Assembly (NCBI GenBank): GCA_019188255.1
Contig: JAETXT010000003.1
Location: forward strand, 6,262,001 to 6,326,000
Length of the DNA: 64,000 nucleotides
Origin: Verticillium longisporum
Taxonomy: Eukaryota > Ascomycota > Sordariomycetes > Glomerellales > Plectosphaerellaceae
Direction: 5' to 3'
In this document: positions 12,387 to 23,702 of the stretch, one piece after another
How the letters are laid out: each line of letters starts with the position of its first letter
How positions within the stretch are numbered: the stretch's first letter is position 1
Program-made: the position numbers and the translations under genes
The notes under the pieces: model-generated
What the model was told of the DNA's origin: nothing
The model's input: only the letters and a program-made list of their open reading frames with translations
The model's database searches: none

Positions 12387-14463
12387 CTAGCCCTGTTTGC
12401 CGCCCCGTCTGGGTCTCCTATTAGTACCATTGCCCCTTCGCTGGTTTGCTCTCGAGCCGTTCTGTTGTTGGGACGAGCCCTGTGATTGAGGCTGCTGCTG
12501 CTGCTGCTGCATCGCTGCTCTCTTCTTGTTGCTCTGCGGTATGTTCTTGCCCTTCGCCTTGTTCTTCGGTTGCGTCGCCGGCCCCTTGGGAGGCGGGACG
12601 TTGTGGTAACCACCGCGCTGCGCGCCCGGCCCAGAGGGGGCTGCCCCGGCGCTGGTGGCCTCGGTGGTAATGCGTGCGACTGTGCGCCGTAGCTCGTTGC
12701 CATTCTCGAGTACGACCCAGGGTTGCCCGGTGGCGGGCCTGGAGGGGGCGGTCCAGGCGGCAGGGGAGGCTGGCCCGCAAAGGCTGTGCTCGGCATGGTC
12801 GAGTTGAACTGAATGTTGGTCGACATGCGCATCTGGCCTGGTGCCGCCCGCGGCTTGACCTTCTCGCTGAGGAACTCGCCCTCCTCCGACCCGTCGCTAT
12901 CAGAGTAGAAGATGTGCGTTCGCTTGGCGGCCGCCGCCGCGCCCTCACGTGCATGCCAGGATCGTTGCTCTCCGCCGCCACGCCAAACCGCGCGATCGAC
13001 TCGTCCGTCGCGTTCGCGTCAACACAGAGATCGCGGTCTTTCAGCGACCAAGTCGCCGTCCACTTTTGCGGAAACGGTTGCTGGTCGCCCGCCGGGCAGT
13101 CTGACGAGTAGTGTCCCTCGCACCCGCAGTAGCTGCAGAACGCCGCAATGTAACGCACCGTGTGCATGCTCTCTCGCTGGAGGTGGTATGAGTGCCAGAC
13201 GTTGTCGCAGGCATTCTCCAAGTGGTCGCCCTCGCCGCAAAAAGCGCACTCGAGGCCCTCCTCGAGCGCCATGGCCAGCTTCTCCTTGCACTTGGACTTG
13301 GTGTGGCCAAACTGTCGGCACTTGGCGCACCTCGATCGTCCCGGGCAGTTCCACGAAAAGTGATCACCCCGACAGAATTGGCAGAGAGTGTTCGGACAGG
13401 CCGTGCACGTGTGGCCAGTGGCCGCGCAAATCGTGCAGATCTCAGTCGCGCCAGGAAAATACCGCTGCTGCTCCTTCTCGGCCTCGTCTTCGCTCATGAC
13501 TTGTCGGTACCCAGCCACTTCTGGCTCATCGTGCAGTGTGCTCTTCTTGTCGTCTCCTTTGGCCTTTGCGGCGCTCTGCCCTGCGGCGCTCCCCGCTTCG
13601 GGCCCGAGCAATGACGCCCAATCGCTTGCTGTTGGCGCCGACTCCTGCTGTTTCGCCTCGTCGTCGCCCTGGATAGAAGCTGCGCCAGAAGGAACAGATG
13701 TCGATGGGCGTGTCGTGTTATCTGTCTCCTCGTCCCCACTGCCCGTGTCCTCTCCGTCTTCTTCTGCGTCTTCGGCCTCGCCATCATCATCAATTGAGAT
13801 GGGATCCTGCGATGTTCCTGCGGCAAAAACACCCGATCCATGCACGGCCTCGAGCGCGAGGCCCACAATCGTGTCCAACTTGCCCCCTTTCTGCAGCTTT
13901 TTGATCCGGTGTAATGCCGTCTTGCTTTCCTTCTCCTTGCTCGGGGCGTGCGCGAACATATTGATGCAGAGTGCTGGTGTCATGAGGGCCCCCTTATCCT
14001 TGTTCTGCTCTACAAGAGCGTTGATCCATCTGGTGATCCGCTCATGCCACGTGTCAGCGGCCTGCTTCTTACGAAGGATCTTCGGATCCGTGGGCAGCAG
14101 GAATTGTTGGCCAGTCTCGTCTGTAAAGGTCTTGGCAGAATTCTTGCCTCCCGTCTCCTTTCCGCCTTTGGAGTTGTTCGTGTTCGAGGCGGGCCCTGAC
14201 GTAGCCTTATTTATGTTTGGTACCTCTGCGGTTGTTGCCGTGACTGTGTTCTCCAGCGCCTTGCTGACTTCCATTGCCTGCTCGTGACCAGAAGGCGGCG
14301 CAGTCTTTTGACGCTTCGACTCAGGCTCAGGAGATGGCGCCCCAGGGAGAGGGGCCGCCTCCTCACTCACTTCCCGTGATCGCTTCTTCGAGGGCTGCTG
14401 GGCCTCAAGGATGGCGGGTGCCGGAGAGCTGACCGCAGGCGGGGCCTCGTCAGAGGCGTCCAT
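12387..14463 (-). CDS. Air1/Air2-like zinc-knuckle protein (TRAMP complex RNA-binding subunit)
   Basis: Five CCHC zinc knuckles lie in a row near the middle of the protein: CTICAATGHTCTAC, CQFCRGDHFSWNC, CAKCRQFGHTKSKC, CAFCGEGDHLENAC and CSYCGCEGHYSSDC. Five consecutive knuckles are the hallmark of Air1/Air2, the RNA-binding subunits of the nuclear TRAMP polyadenylation complex that feeds the exosome. The N-terminal half has a basic nuclear-localisation-like patch (SKKRSREV) and a long acidic segment. The tail is Pro- and Gly-rich, then Lys-rich with a short polyglutamine run encoded by a CAG array near 12490-12510. The frame breaks twice: at 12942-12944 and at 12625-12627, each cured by one extra G on the coding strand. 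The last frame ends at TAG 12387-12389. Assignment as Air-like rests on knuckle number and order; another CCHC protein is possible. Confidence 0.75.
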
Positions 14464-15680
14464 AATGCCTGAAGAGTTCTTGTTCTCAAGAGGACGTAGG
14501 TGTGAATGACAGAGAAAGTCGACAGTCCGGATGCCCTTGAGCTCGAATGGTCCTGCCGTGATTGGTGGTGCCTGCCCCTGATGAATGTGGAATCCCTCTG
14601 TGGTGAAAATGCCCCAAAAAGTCCGAGGTCAAGAATCTCTGGTGAGTTTCCGGCCACGCGAGGGAGTGGGTGCTCCTCGTCGATGAGATGCGGTGGCGGA
14701 TGCGTTTGCCTTGGGAGTGGTGGTTGAGGTGAATGTGACCTGAACGTGACTTGGGTATGAATGAGTGACGCCTCGGGGCAGCACACGAGGCAAGGAGGGG
14801 CAAGTGACGGGTATCGGCCCCAAATCGTGCACAAAGAAATGACGGAAGCTAGTCAAAACCTGTTCCGGCGTGATGCAGTGTCGTCGGGCAACGGAGAAGG
14901 CTCAACCTGGTGAAGCAGCTCCCTTGATGCTCGTGCAGTTCATGAATGCGGCAGGGGCAAAGCAAGCAGGCATCGAAAAATTATTGGCCTTATCGTTATC
15001 GTGCCGCTCCTACCAACCTTGAGTGGGCGGAAGGAACCTTGGAAGGGAGTAACTTCTTGGAAGGTGCGAGGAACGACGGGGCGCCGTTGGATATGGGCCG
15101 CAGATTAGCCGGGACCCACCATGACATGGGGTGAACAGGCCGGGAACACTGGCGCAGGCATGTTGGGAAAGGACCTCTGGATGGAGACGAGACCCTGAAA
15201 TGGAAGCGGAAGCCCGCGGACCAATCTTGGCGAGACGAGATTGACATTGCACTACGAGCCCCTTCCTTTCAGGTGACGGGCAGCAGACAGGTCATTCGGA
15301 CTGTGGGAATTATTCCGAGGGCCTAGCGACCTACTGGTACATTTCTTCGTCCTCCCAAGACACATACTTGTACATGTGGCGGCCTCTTCTTGCTTTCCCA
15401 TGGGAGAAGGGGCCACTCTCCCAAGCTCCAGGGCCTCGGGGCAGGCCAGGTCACCTCAAATATCAGCGTCCTGATTGCATGGTTCGCACTGCCTAGTACT
15501 GGTGGGATGATGTAAGCAGGGGGGTCGTATGAGCAAGACGAAGAAGACTAGAATGCTCCGGGGGGGAGGGGGAGAGGAGGAACGGACAAGGGGGCGAGTT
15601 GGGCCTGCCTGCAGGTCAATTGAGATCTGGGTGGCCCTTGCCTGCCTGGCTGTCCTTGTGCTTTCTACCTACATGTACCT

Positions 15681-15714
15681 CCTACCTTACCTAGGTAGGT
15701 AGGTGGGTAGGTAG
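15681..15714. repeat. CCTACCTTACCTAGG / TAGG palindromic tract
   Basis: CCTACC units run into TAGG units around a central CCTAGG, making an imperfect palindrome. Similar tracts recur at 27365-27408 and, shorter, near 37478 and 40970. Confidence 0.7.
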
Positions 15715-15872
15715 TGTCTCGTGTCTCGTGTCCCGTGTCCCGTGCCCAGTGTGACAGTGTTCCGTGTCTGCTGCCCACTGTTCATCAGCGTACTCTGTCC
15801 TCTGGGTCCTGCCCTGCGTCCTGTGCCCGGTGCCCTGGAGCGTTGTGTCCTGTGTCCTGTGCCCCGTGCTGC
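15715..15872. repeat. Degenerate minisatellite, unit close to GTGTCC
   Basis: Imperfect tandem copies of GTGTCT/GTGTCC/GTGCCC run for about 150 bases, directly after the TAGG tract. Copies diverge progressively toward the right. Confidence 0.65.
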
Positions 15873-16529
15873 TGCCACCTAGGCCAGACCACCAAGGCCG
15901 CCGCCTGCACGCTGCTCGGCTGCAGCCAAGTGGACTCCTCTTACGACGCCTTGCACGGTCCTGGTGGGTGGTGGATGGTGGATGGGGGGGGGGTCAATCT
16001 ATCTCCCCTCTCGCTGTTCACTTTCCCACAGCCCACCCACCCCCATCTTGCCCAAACCACGAGCCGCATCTTCCATTCTTCGCTGTACTGTACCAAACAC
16101 CACCCAGAGCCTCCTGCAACGGCCTGCTTTTTTTTTTTTTCTTACCATCAGCAGTCTTCTCCATCATTCGTTCAGACTACTTCGACGAACTTGTTTCTGG
16201 CCTCGCATCAATTCGCTGCGTCCGACAACAGACGCCTTTTGTGACATCATACGAAAGGGGGCTGTCCCGACGAAACAATCCCAACAAGGGGCCACGATAA
16301 TCATTCCGAGCTCCCGAAAAGCTTCCTCGCCATCGCAACAAACTCGCTCCATCTCTCTCTCTCTCCTCACCCACATCCCCACGCCCTCGTCCCATCTCCT
16401 CACCTCTCTCTTCCCGACGAGACCCCCGTCAATACCGCCAAACTGTCTTCCCCCATTCTCATCTCTCGAACCGTCTCGTACGACGGAGCCGCCAACCAAC
16501 CTCGACGTGGCAGCACCTCGTACAGAGCC

Positions 16530-17235
16530 ATGGCGGATCGCACCGGCAGGCGCAGGAGGTCTAGTAGCATACTCCAGGTCCACTACGAGCCGCCCGAGAC
16601 TCTCGAGCAGATAAGTGACCAGGCCGTCGTGCCCAACCTGAACGCCAACTGGGTCAACGCCAAAGGTGAGCCAGCGCCACTGCCTTCCCCTCCGTCGTCT
16701 GCACCTCTGAGCTCTCTCGCTGATCTTCTCTTTCGCCCGCAGGTGCCTGGACCATCCACTTTGTCCTCATCGCTGGACTCAAGATTTTCTACGACATTAT
16801 TCCCGGCGTATCCCAGGAGACGTCATGGACACTCACCAACATCACCTACATGGTCGGCTCGTACATCATGTTCCACTACGTCCGTGGCATCCCCTTTGAG
16901 TTCAACGGCGGAGCCTTCGACAACCTCAACATGTGGGAGCAGATCGACGATGGCGCCCAGTACACTCCCGCCAAAAGTTTCTTCTCAGCGTCCCCATCAT
17001 GCTCTTCCTGCTGAGCACCCACTACACACACTACGATCTCGCATACTTTATCATTAATTTCATGGCCCTCTTGGCGGTCGTCATTCCGAAGCTCCCCTTT
17101 GTGCGTTCCCCCCTTTGCCTGTCGCTGCTGCTGCTGCTGCTGCTGCCGTGACGCTCGCCCAAACTCAATGCTAACAGACCGCAGAGCCACCGCATGCGCG
17201 TCGGCCTCTTTCAGAGCAGCACGCCCGACGAGTAG
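16530..17235 (+). CDS. ORM1: ORM/ORMDL family regulator of serine palmitoyltransferase
   Basis: ORM proteins are ER membrane proteins that hold serine palmitoyltransferase in check and so set sphingolipid synthesis. Three exons: 16530-16665, 16743-17100 and 17185-17235, with introns 16666-16742 and 17101-17184. The product contains the family core NLNANWVNAKGAWTIHFVL, then several membrane segments and the signature VRGIPFEFNGGAFDNLNMWEQ split across the exon 2 reading. The N-terminus has RRRRSSSI at residues 7-14, matching the RxRxxS sites that Ypk1 phosphorylates in yeast Orm proteins. Exon 2 is broken by one missing A at 16973-16976: AAAA shifts frame to an early stop, whereas five A keep the conserved KKFLLSVPIMLFLLSTHYTH. 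A CTG microsatellite sits inside intron 2. The break is probably a sequence error because the rest is perfectly conserved. Confidence 0.9.
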
Positions 17236-18423
17236 TCTCTACTTTCGATCCATCACTCCGATCCGACAATCGGGCTTCGGGGGGGCCAGGGCGAACCAGG
17301 GTGCATAGGGCGGCTTGGCGGCGGTCTGCGGGGACGCTCACTTGTATTTGTTTTGTCACCACAGCGAGTCGGTTGGGGTTGGCAAAAAAAGAAACAGGGG
17401 CATCAGGTACATACAACAGCGAGCATGCGTTCGAGACGACTGGAAATATCCGACCGAGCGTTTGCGTTGCAGGTGGAGCAGTAGCTTTCAGGCATGGTGA
17501 TCGAATAACAACGAGGGCTTGCGCTTCTCAGATCAACTTCAACCTCGGTTCCCGTTTGCCCGCCATCTGTTCCATCTGCCTTTGGTGCGGCATGCGCAAT
17601 GCAATTGATCTTGATTCGACAGCAACTTAATCAACTGGTGGGCTCGGGTCGGTCCGCCACTGCGGCGTCCGATGCTTCGAACAGTTCTCCCCCCAGGATG
17701 ATCTGACCAGGGTGGTTTGACATTGGTAAGCGACACGTTGGCAATTCTGAAAGCATTAGACTGAGTTCGGCCGCTAGTATATCGTTCATCCGGGGCGGTT
17801 GCCGCTGCGAAGAAGTGCCCCCTTTTTCCTTCAGCGTGCTGCTTCAGCCATAGAAGCGTCGTAAAGTCATGATTAGTGAAGAGCACTTCTGGTGGCGGCG
17901 GGGCTTGATAGCCAGGAAGGTTATTAAACACAGCGATTCTTCACGAGTCTACTCGGCAAGATGACAACAACCTCCATGTTGCATGTCTGGCGCTTGTGGC
18001 GGCCTTTTCAGGAGATGTTACTACCTTTTGGCTGTTACAGATTTCGCGTCATCAAAAGAGTATCAGCATGCTCCCAGCAAGACGGATGCTGAGGGTCGGA
18101 AGAAGCCCTCCCTCGACACTCTCTTCGTAAGCAAGCCTTTGTTCTTTCGTGGTGTTCTTCCGCGAAGCCTGGCGAGCGAACACCGCGGCTAAGGTCTAGC
18201 CATGCCGACTCGACAGTTTTGATCCGACTGTTGCTCGATCCGATCATGTCTCTTCAAATCGAGACTTGTCAGTGCTCGAGTTATAAAGGGGTCGAGTACG
18301 ATGTCCCATCTTACTTCTCAGACTCACAGCTTCACACTCGTCGTCCGCTAGCCCATCATCCTCCCTCTTCGGTTCAAGTCAACTCACCTAGTCAATCGCT
18401 TCCCCCAACAATAGTTCGGCACC
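17236..18423. other. Intergenic region between ORM and the GPI-type protein gene
   Basis: This holds the ORM 3' end and the promoter of the downstream gene, including a TATA-like box at 18282. A 130-codon open frame at 17539-17931 (-) has no recognisable features and is not called. Confidence 0.6.
18282..18287 (+). promoter_or_regulatory. TATA-like box of the secreted Cys/His-repeat gene
   Basis: TATAAA lies 137 bases ahead of the ATG at 18424 and is followed by pyrimidine-rich leader sequence. Position and motif suggest a core promoter, as often seen in highly expressed fungal wall-protein genes. Confidence 0.5.
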
Positions 18424-19601
18424 ATGAAGGCCCCTTCGACCGTCCTGGCGGTCCTCCTCGGACTTGCCCAGGTATCCGCCGCCGCTGTGGCCGCCGTTCC
18501 TGGCAACAGGGTTTTCGCCTGGGCTGCCACCGATGCCGTGACCGAGCTGCCTCCCCCGGCCAACAAGGCTTTCGTACCTGAGGCTGAGACGGACGAGAAG
18601 GATGAGGAGGCCGGCGCTGGTGCCGTCCGCATGCGCGACTGCCGCTCCGATTTCTGCCGTGACCACAGGGGCCACCGCAGCTGCGGGCACTGCTCCAAGG
18701 AGGTCGTCATCGAGGAGGAGGGCCGCAAGTTCCCCCATCACCACGGCCACCACTGGCCTTCTCACCGGGACTGTCACAGCGATTACTGCCGCGACCACCA
18801 CGAACGCGACGGCTGCAGGCACTGCGAGGTCCACCACCACCACCACGGCCACCACGGCCACCACGGCAACCACGGCAACCACACCACGACTCAGAAGGAC
18901 TGCGAGTCGCCCGAGTGCAAGGGCCACTACTACCGCAAGGGCTGCGGCCACTGCCACAAGAGCCAGACGGGCCACCGCGAGTTCCGCGAGTACTACCACC
19001 GCAAGCACTTTCGCAACAAGTGCGATCCCGAGGTCTGCAAAAGGACAAGAAGCATGAGGCCTGCAAGTCGTGCAAGGTCGAGCCCAAGAAGAAGGGGGAC
19101 CCGCGCAACTGCATCGAGGTAGTCAGCTTCCACGCCGACAAGGGCAAGAAGACGACGACGACCATTCCCTCCAAGCCCACGCAGGTCCCTGTCCCGAACT
19201 GCCCGGCTTGCCCTCCTCAGGTGACCTACGTGCCTGTCGTGCCGGTGCCCGCCCCGGCCCCTCAGCCTGCTCCCGCTCCGGCACCTGCTCCCGCTCCGGC
19301 ACCTGCTCCGGCCCCAGCTCCGGCCCCAGCACCCGCTCCAGCACCCGCTCCCAAGCCTGCTCCCGCTCCCGCCCCGGCTCCCGCCCCAGCTCCTGCTCCT
19401 GCTCCCGCCCCGGCTCCGGCTCCCGCTCCTCAGCCTGCTCCTGAGCCCGCTCCTAAGCCCGCTCCTGCTCCCAAGCCCGTTCCCGTTCCGGCCCCCGAGC
19501 CCGCGAAGCCCACCGTTGTTGATACCAGCGCTGGCTCTCGCGTGAAGGTCGCTTCGAGCCTCATCGGCTTCGTTGCGGCTGCCCTCGTCGCCTACTTCTA
19601 A
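18424..19601 (+). CDS. Secreted Cys/His-rich four-repeat protein with Pro-Ala stalk and GPI-type C-terminus
   Basis: I do not recognise a named family. The product starts with a signal peptide (residues 1 to about 19, MKAPSTVLAVLLGLAQVSA). Four repeats with the exact spacing C-x4-C-x8-C-x2-C follow, near residues 72, 116, 159 and 199: DCRSDFCRDHRGHRSCGHC, DCHSDYCRDHHERDGCRHC, DCESPECKGHYYRKGCGHC and a fourth beginning KCDPEVCK. Between repeats 2 and 3 is a His-rich spacer of HHG/HGN units. After a basic linker comes a stalk of about 80 residues of PAPAP repeats, then a hydrophobic tail (SSLIGFVAAALVAYF) typical of a GPI signal. Repeat 4 needs one more A at 19039-19042; without it the frame is lost. 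This suggests a wall- or membrane-anchored protein, perhaps metal binding given the Cys/His content (inference). Confidence 0.8.
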
Positions 19602-20359
19602 GCGATGACATTGTCAGTCAAACTCGAGAATAATAGTCGCACGGGCCACTGAAGACGACGCAGGGACAGCTTCGAGGCAGTTCCAGATCATTTCCTCGCC
19701 CATGCTTTAATTTGATTGGCCTTGGAGGATGTTTTGCTATTGTTCACAAAAGGAAAAATAAAATGAATCTGGTCATGGTGATCCAGGGGGAGCAACCGGG
19801 AGTGCAATAGACAGCCTGGATCGCTCGTCACGCTGGCTGGAGTGGAGGTTGTGCCTAGACAAGTACGAATATTATCATGCCGTTTCAGTAATTCGAGGGC
19901 CAACATGGCACCAGGTTGTGAGCATGTTCGTGATATTGGATTGAATGGGCGAGCATGATTATTGTGGGTTTGAATACTATCTAACAACCGGGGAGCCAAG
20001 GCACAGTAGCAGTGGATAATGATATATCCCCGAGCCGAGCCGCCGCCCGGCCATGACGAGCTGAGCCGGCAGATTACGCAAGTCCCGTCACTGTATCCGG
20101 AGAAGCGGGGGTTGCAGCTGATTGACGTCTTTGTCTGCGAGGTTGCCCGATCATCGGCCCTGGTCTGAGCCGCTTCAATCGCTGTGCATTGCACTGCCTA
20201 TGCGCACCCATCACGGCCATCTACCGTCTCCCTTGCTTGGCTGAACGACGACCCCTCTGCTGCTTCAACTTGGACCGTGAAACTCACAAAACACACGACC
20301 AGCCAACTACACGAACTACACTAGATCAGCGGGACAAGTTCAAAACCAGAACAGCCATC
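19602..20359. other. Intergenic
   Basis: These 758 bases separate two tandem plus-strand genes. They contain presumed 3' and 5' untranslated sequence; the last 70 bases are the A/C-rich leader of the methyltransferase. No gene is seen. Confidence 0.6.
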
Positions 20360-21193
20360 ATGAAGTCTGACGCCCCTGTCCTCTACCCGAACGAGCACGT
20401 CTCAGCCGCAGTGACCTCATACTCGTCCACTCACTCGACCCCTCTCCCCAAGCACATCACCGACTACCACGCCCACATCATCGCCACGCAGCCAGAGACC
20501 TCCAACTACATGATCAGTGACTTCCAGGCCCAGAACCACATCTGGCTGGCCAAGCTCATCGGCGCCAAGCGAGGTAACCGACTTCTTTGACTCCCTTATA
20601 CCTGCGCCCGCCCTTGGACATCTGACATCGCTGACAGACGCAATGCCGGGCTAGTCCTCGAAGTCGGCGTCTACGTCGGCTACTCCTCCCTCGTCTGGTC
20701 GCACGCCGTCGGGCCCGAAGGCCACGTGACGGGCCTCGAGTTCAACCAGGCCTACGCCGACCAAGCCGTCGCCGCCTTCGCCGCCAACGGCGTCACAAAC
20801 GTCGACCTCCGCGTCGGCGACGCCCTGTCCACGCTCCCCGCACTCCAACCCAGCGAGCCGTACGACCTCATCTTTATCGACGCCCAAAAGTCCGGCTATC
20901 CGGACTACCTCGACGCCATCCTCGCCGGGTCGCCTGCCAGCGGCGGCGCGCGGCTGCTGCGCCCCGGCGGCCTCATTGTCGCCGACAATGTCCTGCGCAG
21001 GGGCATCCTCGCCGACGACAGCGACGAGGACCCCTGGGTCGTGCGCGAGAAGAAGGAGAGGTCCGAGTATTGGCGGTCGAGCGATGTCGACGATCTCAGA
21101 CGGTACAATGACAAGGTGCATGGTGATCCGAGGCTCGATGCGTGGTTGATGCCGCTCTTTGACGGCGTCAATCTGGCGAGGCTCGTCGACTGA
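20360..21193 (+). CDS. Class I SAM-dependent O-methyltransferase (caffeoyl-CoA OMT-like family)
   Basis: Transfers a methyl group from SAM to a hydroxyl, usually on a catechol-type or other small molecule. Two exons, 20360-20573 and 20655-21193, are joined across an 81-nt intron (donor GTAACC, acceptor GGGCTAG). The splice makes AKR-VLEVGVYVGYSSLVW, the glycine-rich SAM motif I, and gives a 250-residue protein, normal for the family. Later motifs are DLIFIDAQKSGYPDYLD, which holds the metal-ligand aspartate of this family, and GGLIVADNVL. The start ATG at 20360 follows a clean leader; an in-frame ATG further up at 20189 would add 57 residues of unlikely sequence. No signal peptide, so cytosolic. 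No biosynthetic cluster genes are nearby, so the substrate cannot be inferred. Confidence 0.88.
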
Positions 21194-22162
21194 GTTATTC
21201 ACTGTGTGTGTCTCGTGGCTTGGGGCGTATTTCGTTCTTTCTTGGTCGCGATGTATGAGGGAGGCTCTTCACTCGACTTCACTGTGAGATCGCGTCCAAG
21301 GTAGCTCATGGCGCAGGCTTTTTAGAGGCAGTCTTACCTTCGCATTGTTGCATCTGACTGGATCTGCCTCGTCGGCCAAGTATCGGCAAGTGAATATACC
21401 CGCTGTGCGTGAACATGAAGTACAGCCTCTTTCTTGCATAGCCCTGTTGATAATTCTGGGACTGGTCCCGAACACACCAGGTTGTCGTGATCCTCTCGTA
21501 TCCTCACTGCAACAAGGCACCCACTCGCCGCATCTGCCTTGCAAGTACCACATTCTGCCCGTAGCTCCCGCCTCGGAACAAGCTTTTGCTCCTGAACAAA
21601 GAGTATCGAGTATCGCGCTGCGGCCCGGACAGCGGGCCCGTTCAGCAGGCCTTGAACAATCGACATGTGCGATACCCTTGGGGCTTCCGGGCTAGAGCTT
21701 GGATAGGCCCAAACAGCGTCCATGTGCCGGCAGACCCACGCGTAGAGACTCCCTCTAGGTCGATGCCTGTCAACGCGTTGTACGGGTACACTTTGTAGAT
21801 GGTTCATTAAAGTCCCAATATCTGGCATTTCCCAAGATGCAGCGCAAGAATTTTCTCTTTAAATCCTTAGAAGGTGAAGAGCCTTGACGAAGCCTCCGTT
21901 CAAGAGGCCTGCTTCTCCTCGTCAGTATAGTAACACTTCTGTTGAACTATTGTTGAGTTTCCTCTGCCTCAAGAACTTTGCGGCCGCGAGGATTTGCCAC
22001 GAAGATTTCTCTCGACTTGGCAGACGAAAGTCGTCCAAGGCCTTCGCCCGCCTGCGGTTCTTCACGCAAGACCAGTTAACCTCCAAGGGAGTGACACAAG
22101 AAGACCGGGCTTACCTTCGAACCGAAGCCTCCAGCACGTCTTCCAGCCCCACAACTCGCGCC
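21194..22162. other. Intergenic / possible 5' part of the next gene
   Basis: Mostly without coding signal. The frame of the next gene stays open from an ATG at 21884, so up to 279 bases of it could be coding, but that part has no recognisable composition. Confidence 0.5.
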
Positions 22163-22615
22163 ATGTGCGAGGCAGAGAATCTCTACTTCGTCACATGCGG
22201 CTGCTGGTCTGGCCAAGCGGTCCTCTACCAGTGTGTTAAAGGCGACCTAGCAGGCAGCATCAACTGTCCCGACCTATGCGCGTCCGGTGTGCAACGGCAC
22301 CCCGGTCTCTGTCTCTGCTGTCGCCGTCGGGCCGCCCAGATGGAGGAGATGAATGCCTACATGCCGCTGACTATAGCTCGCAGCGAGGCCTCGCATGAGA
22401 TGCCGGGAGCAGCATACTTGGCGGGCCTCATCCGACGAGTAAAGGCTGAAAGGGCAGCGTTGCGAGAGGTACAGTGCGATCATCGGCTCGTGGGTAGGTA
22501 TAGAGGAAGTTGGAGCAATTACTCCCCTCCTTCGGCGTTCAGATCCCGGGAAGCCGGCATGTTTGCTGATCAGGCGCTGCATGTCGATGAGATGTCGCTG
22601 TCGTTTACTGACTGA
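22163..22615 (+). CDS. Small hypothetical protein with Cys-rich N-terminus
   Basis: About 150 residues from ATG 22163, starting MCEAENLYFVTCGCWSGQ and containing a Cys-rich N-terminal half (CGCW, CPDLC, CLCCRRR) followed by a charged helix-like region (RRVKAERAALREVQCD). The short MC start with CxC and spaced cysteines resembles small uncharacterised proteins common in Sordariomycetes, but I cannot assign a function. There is no signal peptide. An in-frame ATG at 21884 would extend it by 93 residues. The call rests on frame length and composition only. Confidence 0.5.
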   Translation: MCEAENLYFVTCGCWSGQAVLYQCVKGDLAGSINCPDLCASGVQRHPGLCLCCRRRAAQMEEMNAYMPLTIARSEASHEMPGAAYLAGLIRRVKAERAALREVQCDHRLVGRYRGSWSNYSPPSAFRSREAGMFADQALHVDEMSLSFTD

Positions 22616-23063
22616 AACTGGACCTTTCGAACCAGGAGCTCAAGCAACGGCGCCTCGTCTCCCCAATCACAGACTCCTGGGCTGGTGGGTCTCTTGAGCG
22701 GTCATAGTCTGGCCAGTGACATCGGAAGTACGGCCTCGATGTCCTCGATCAACATAAATGTGCGGCCACCAGACCGGTGGAAGGGCTTGCAGAGATGAAG
22801 CGAGGCCCGATGCTGGAGCATTGGAGGAGCATGAAGAATGCGACCACACCGAGGAGCTGGAGGTGATAGGTCCTCTTCTATCGTCGTCAGGCCAGTGACG
22901 GAAGGTGACCAGTGAAACAGCCTCACGACGAAGGCTAGGCCTCGTCCATTGGGCTCCATGCCATGACGGCCCCGTCGCTTTTCTTCTCAGGTCTCTTACA
23001 TGCAAGGAGCCATGATGCATCGACGTGTAAGTTTTTCCAAGCATATACGAGCTCAAGGACGCC

Positions 23064-23702
23064 TCAACAGCCTCCCATGTCGTCTGCAAGGCAAAACGCA
23101 TGCACTCTTGTTGTCAACAGGTCTGTAAACACTGCCGGCCGGGTAGACAAAGGCGAGTAGGAGCACCAGCCGCACCGTCTATGCAAATAGTAGCCAAGTA
23201 CATGGCATAATGGAAATTTTGCACAGCTGCCAGGTCTACAGTGCTGGCCATCCCTCGAGGAATAGGCGCCTTCCATACACACCACAATCTCTCCTCGATC
23301 GGTTGATATCAGTGGCAGTCGTGACCGAGCTCCCGAGGTGATGCTGGACGTTGCCGCCCCAAATCGTACTCGACCCTGTCTGAGGCTGGGCAGCCCTGCA
23401 ATCCACTGCATTCGACGATTTTGTGCAACTGGGATTACTTGTACAATCAGAGAGGTCGGAGACGAGCACTCCTGGTTGTAGTGGTAGTAAAGGGAGCGAG
23501 ACGGTCTGGGACAGTTTGTTTTCACAGGTAGCAGAAGCAGGCAGTACATTAGATTAATGTATTCACAAGGGTCAATATATGCATTGTCCGCGGGGAACCA
23601 TATGTGTGTTTTGGGGTCCTGGAGCAGTTGTCGAACACCAATCTCGAATGAACATGCGCGATGGCCTGCTCCGTTGACCCAAACTGTGCGACGGCACCTC
23701 AT
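23064..23702 (-). pseudogene. Possible decayed or frame-broken Cys-rich gene
   Basis: The minus strand is open for 212 codons, and in the middle a neighbouring frame (23236-23469) reads a different Cys- and Ser-rich stretch including CTSNPSC. The switch direction matches a single missing base, as elsewhere in this window. Neither frame has a clear signal peptide or a family I can name. It may be a broken small secreted protein gene, or nothing. Confidence 0.2.

Larger units (their letters stand above)
14464..16529. other. Divergent intergenic region with G-rich and CCTAGG/TAGG repeats
   Basis: These 2 kb lie between the Air-like gene (-) and the ORM gene (+). They hold a TAGG palindrome at 15681-15714, a degenerate GTGTCC minisatellite at 15715-15872, a run of ten G near 15985, a run of 13 T near 16128 and a pyrimidine-rich ORM leader. 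Open frames here are low-complexity, so no gene is called. Confidence 0.6.
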
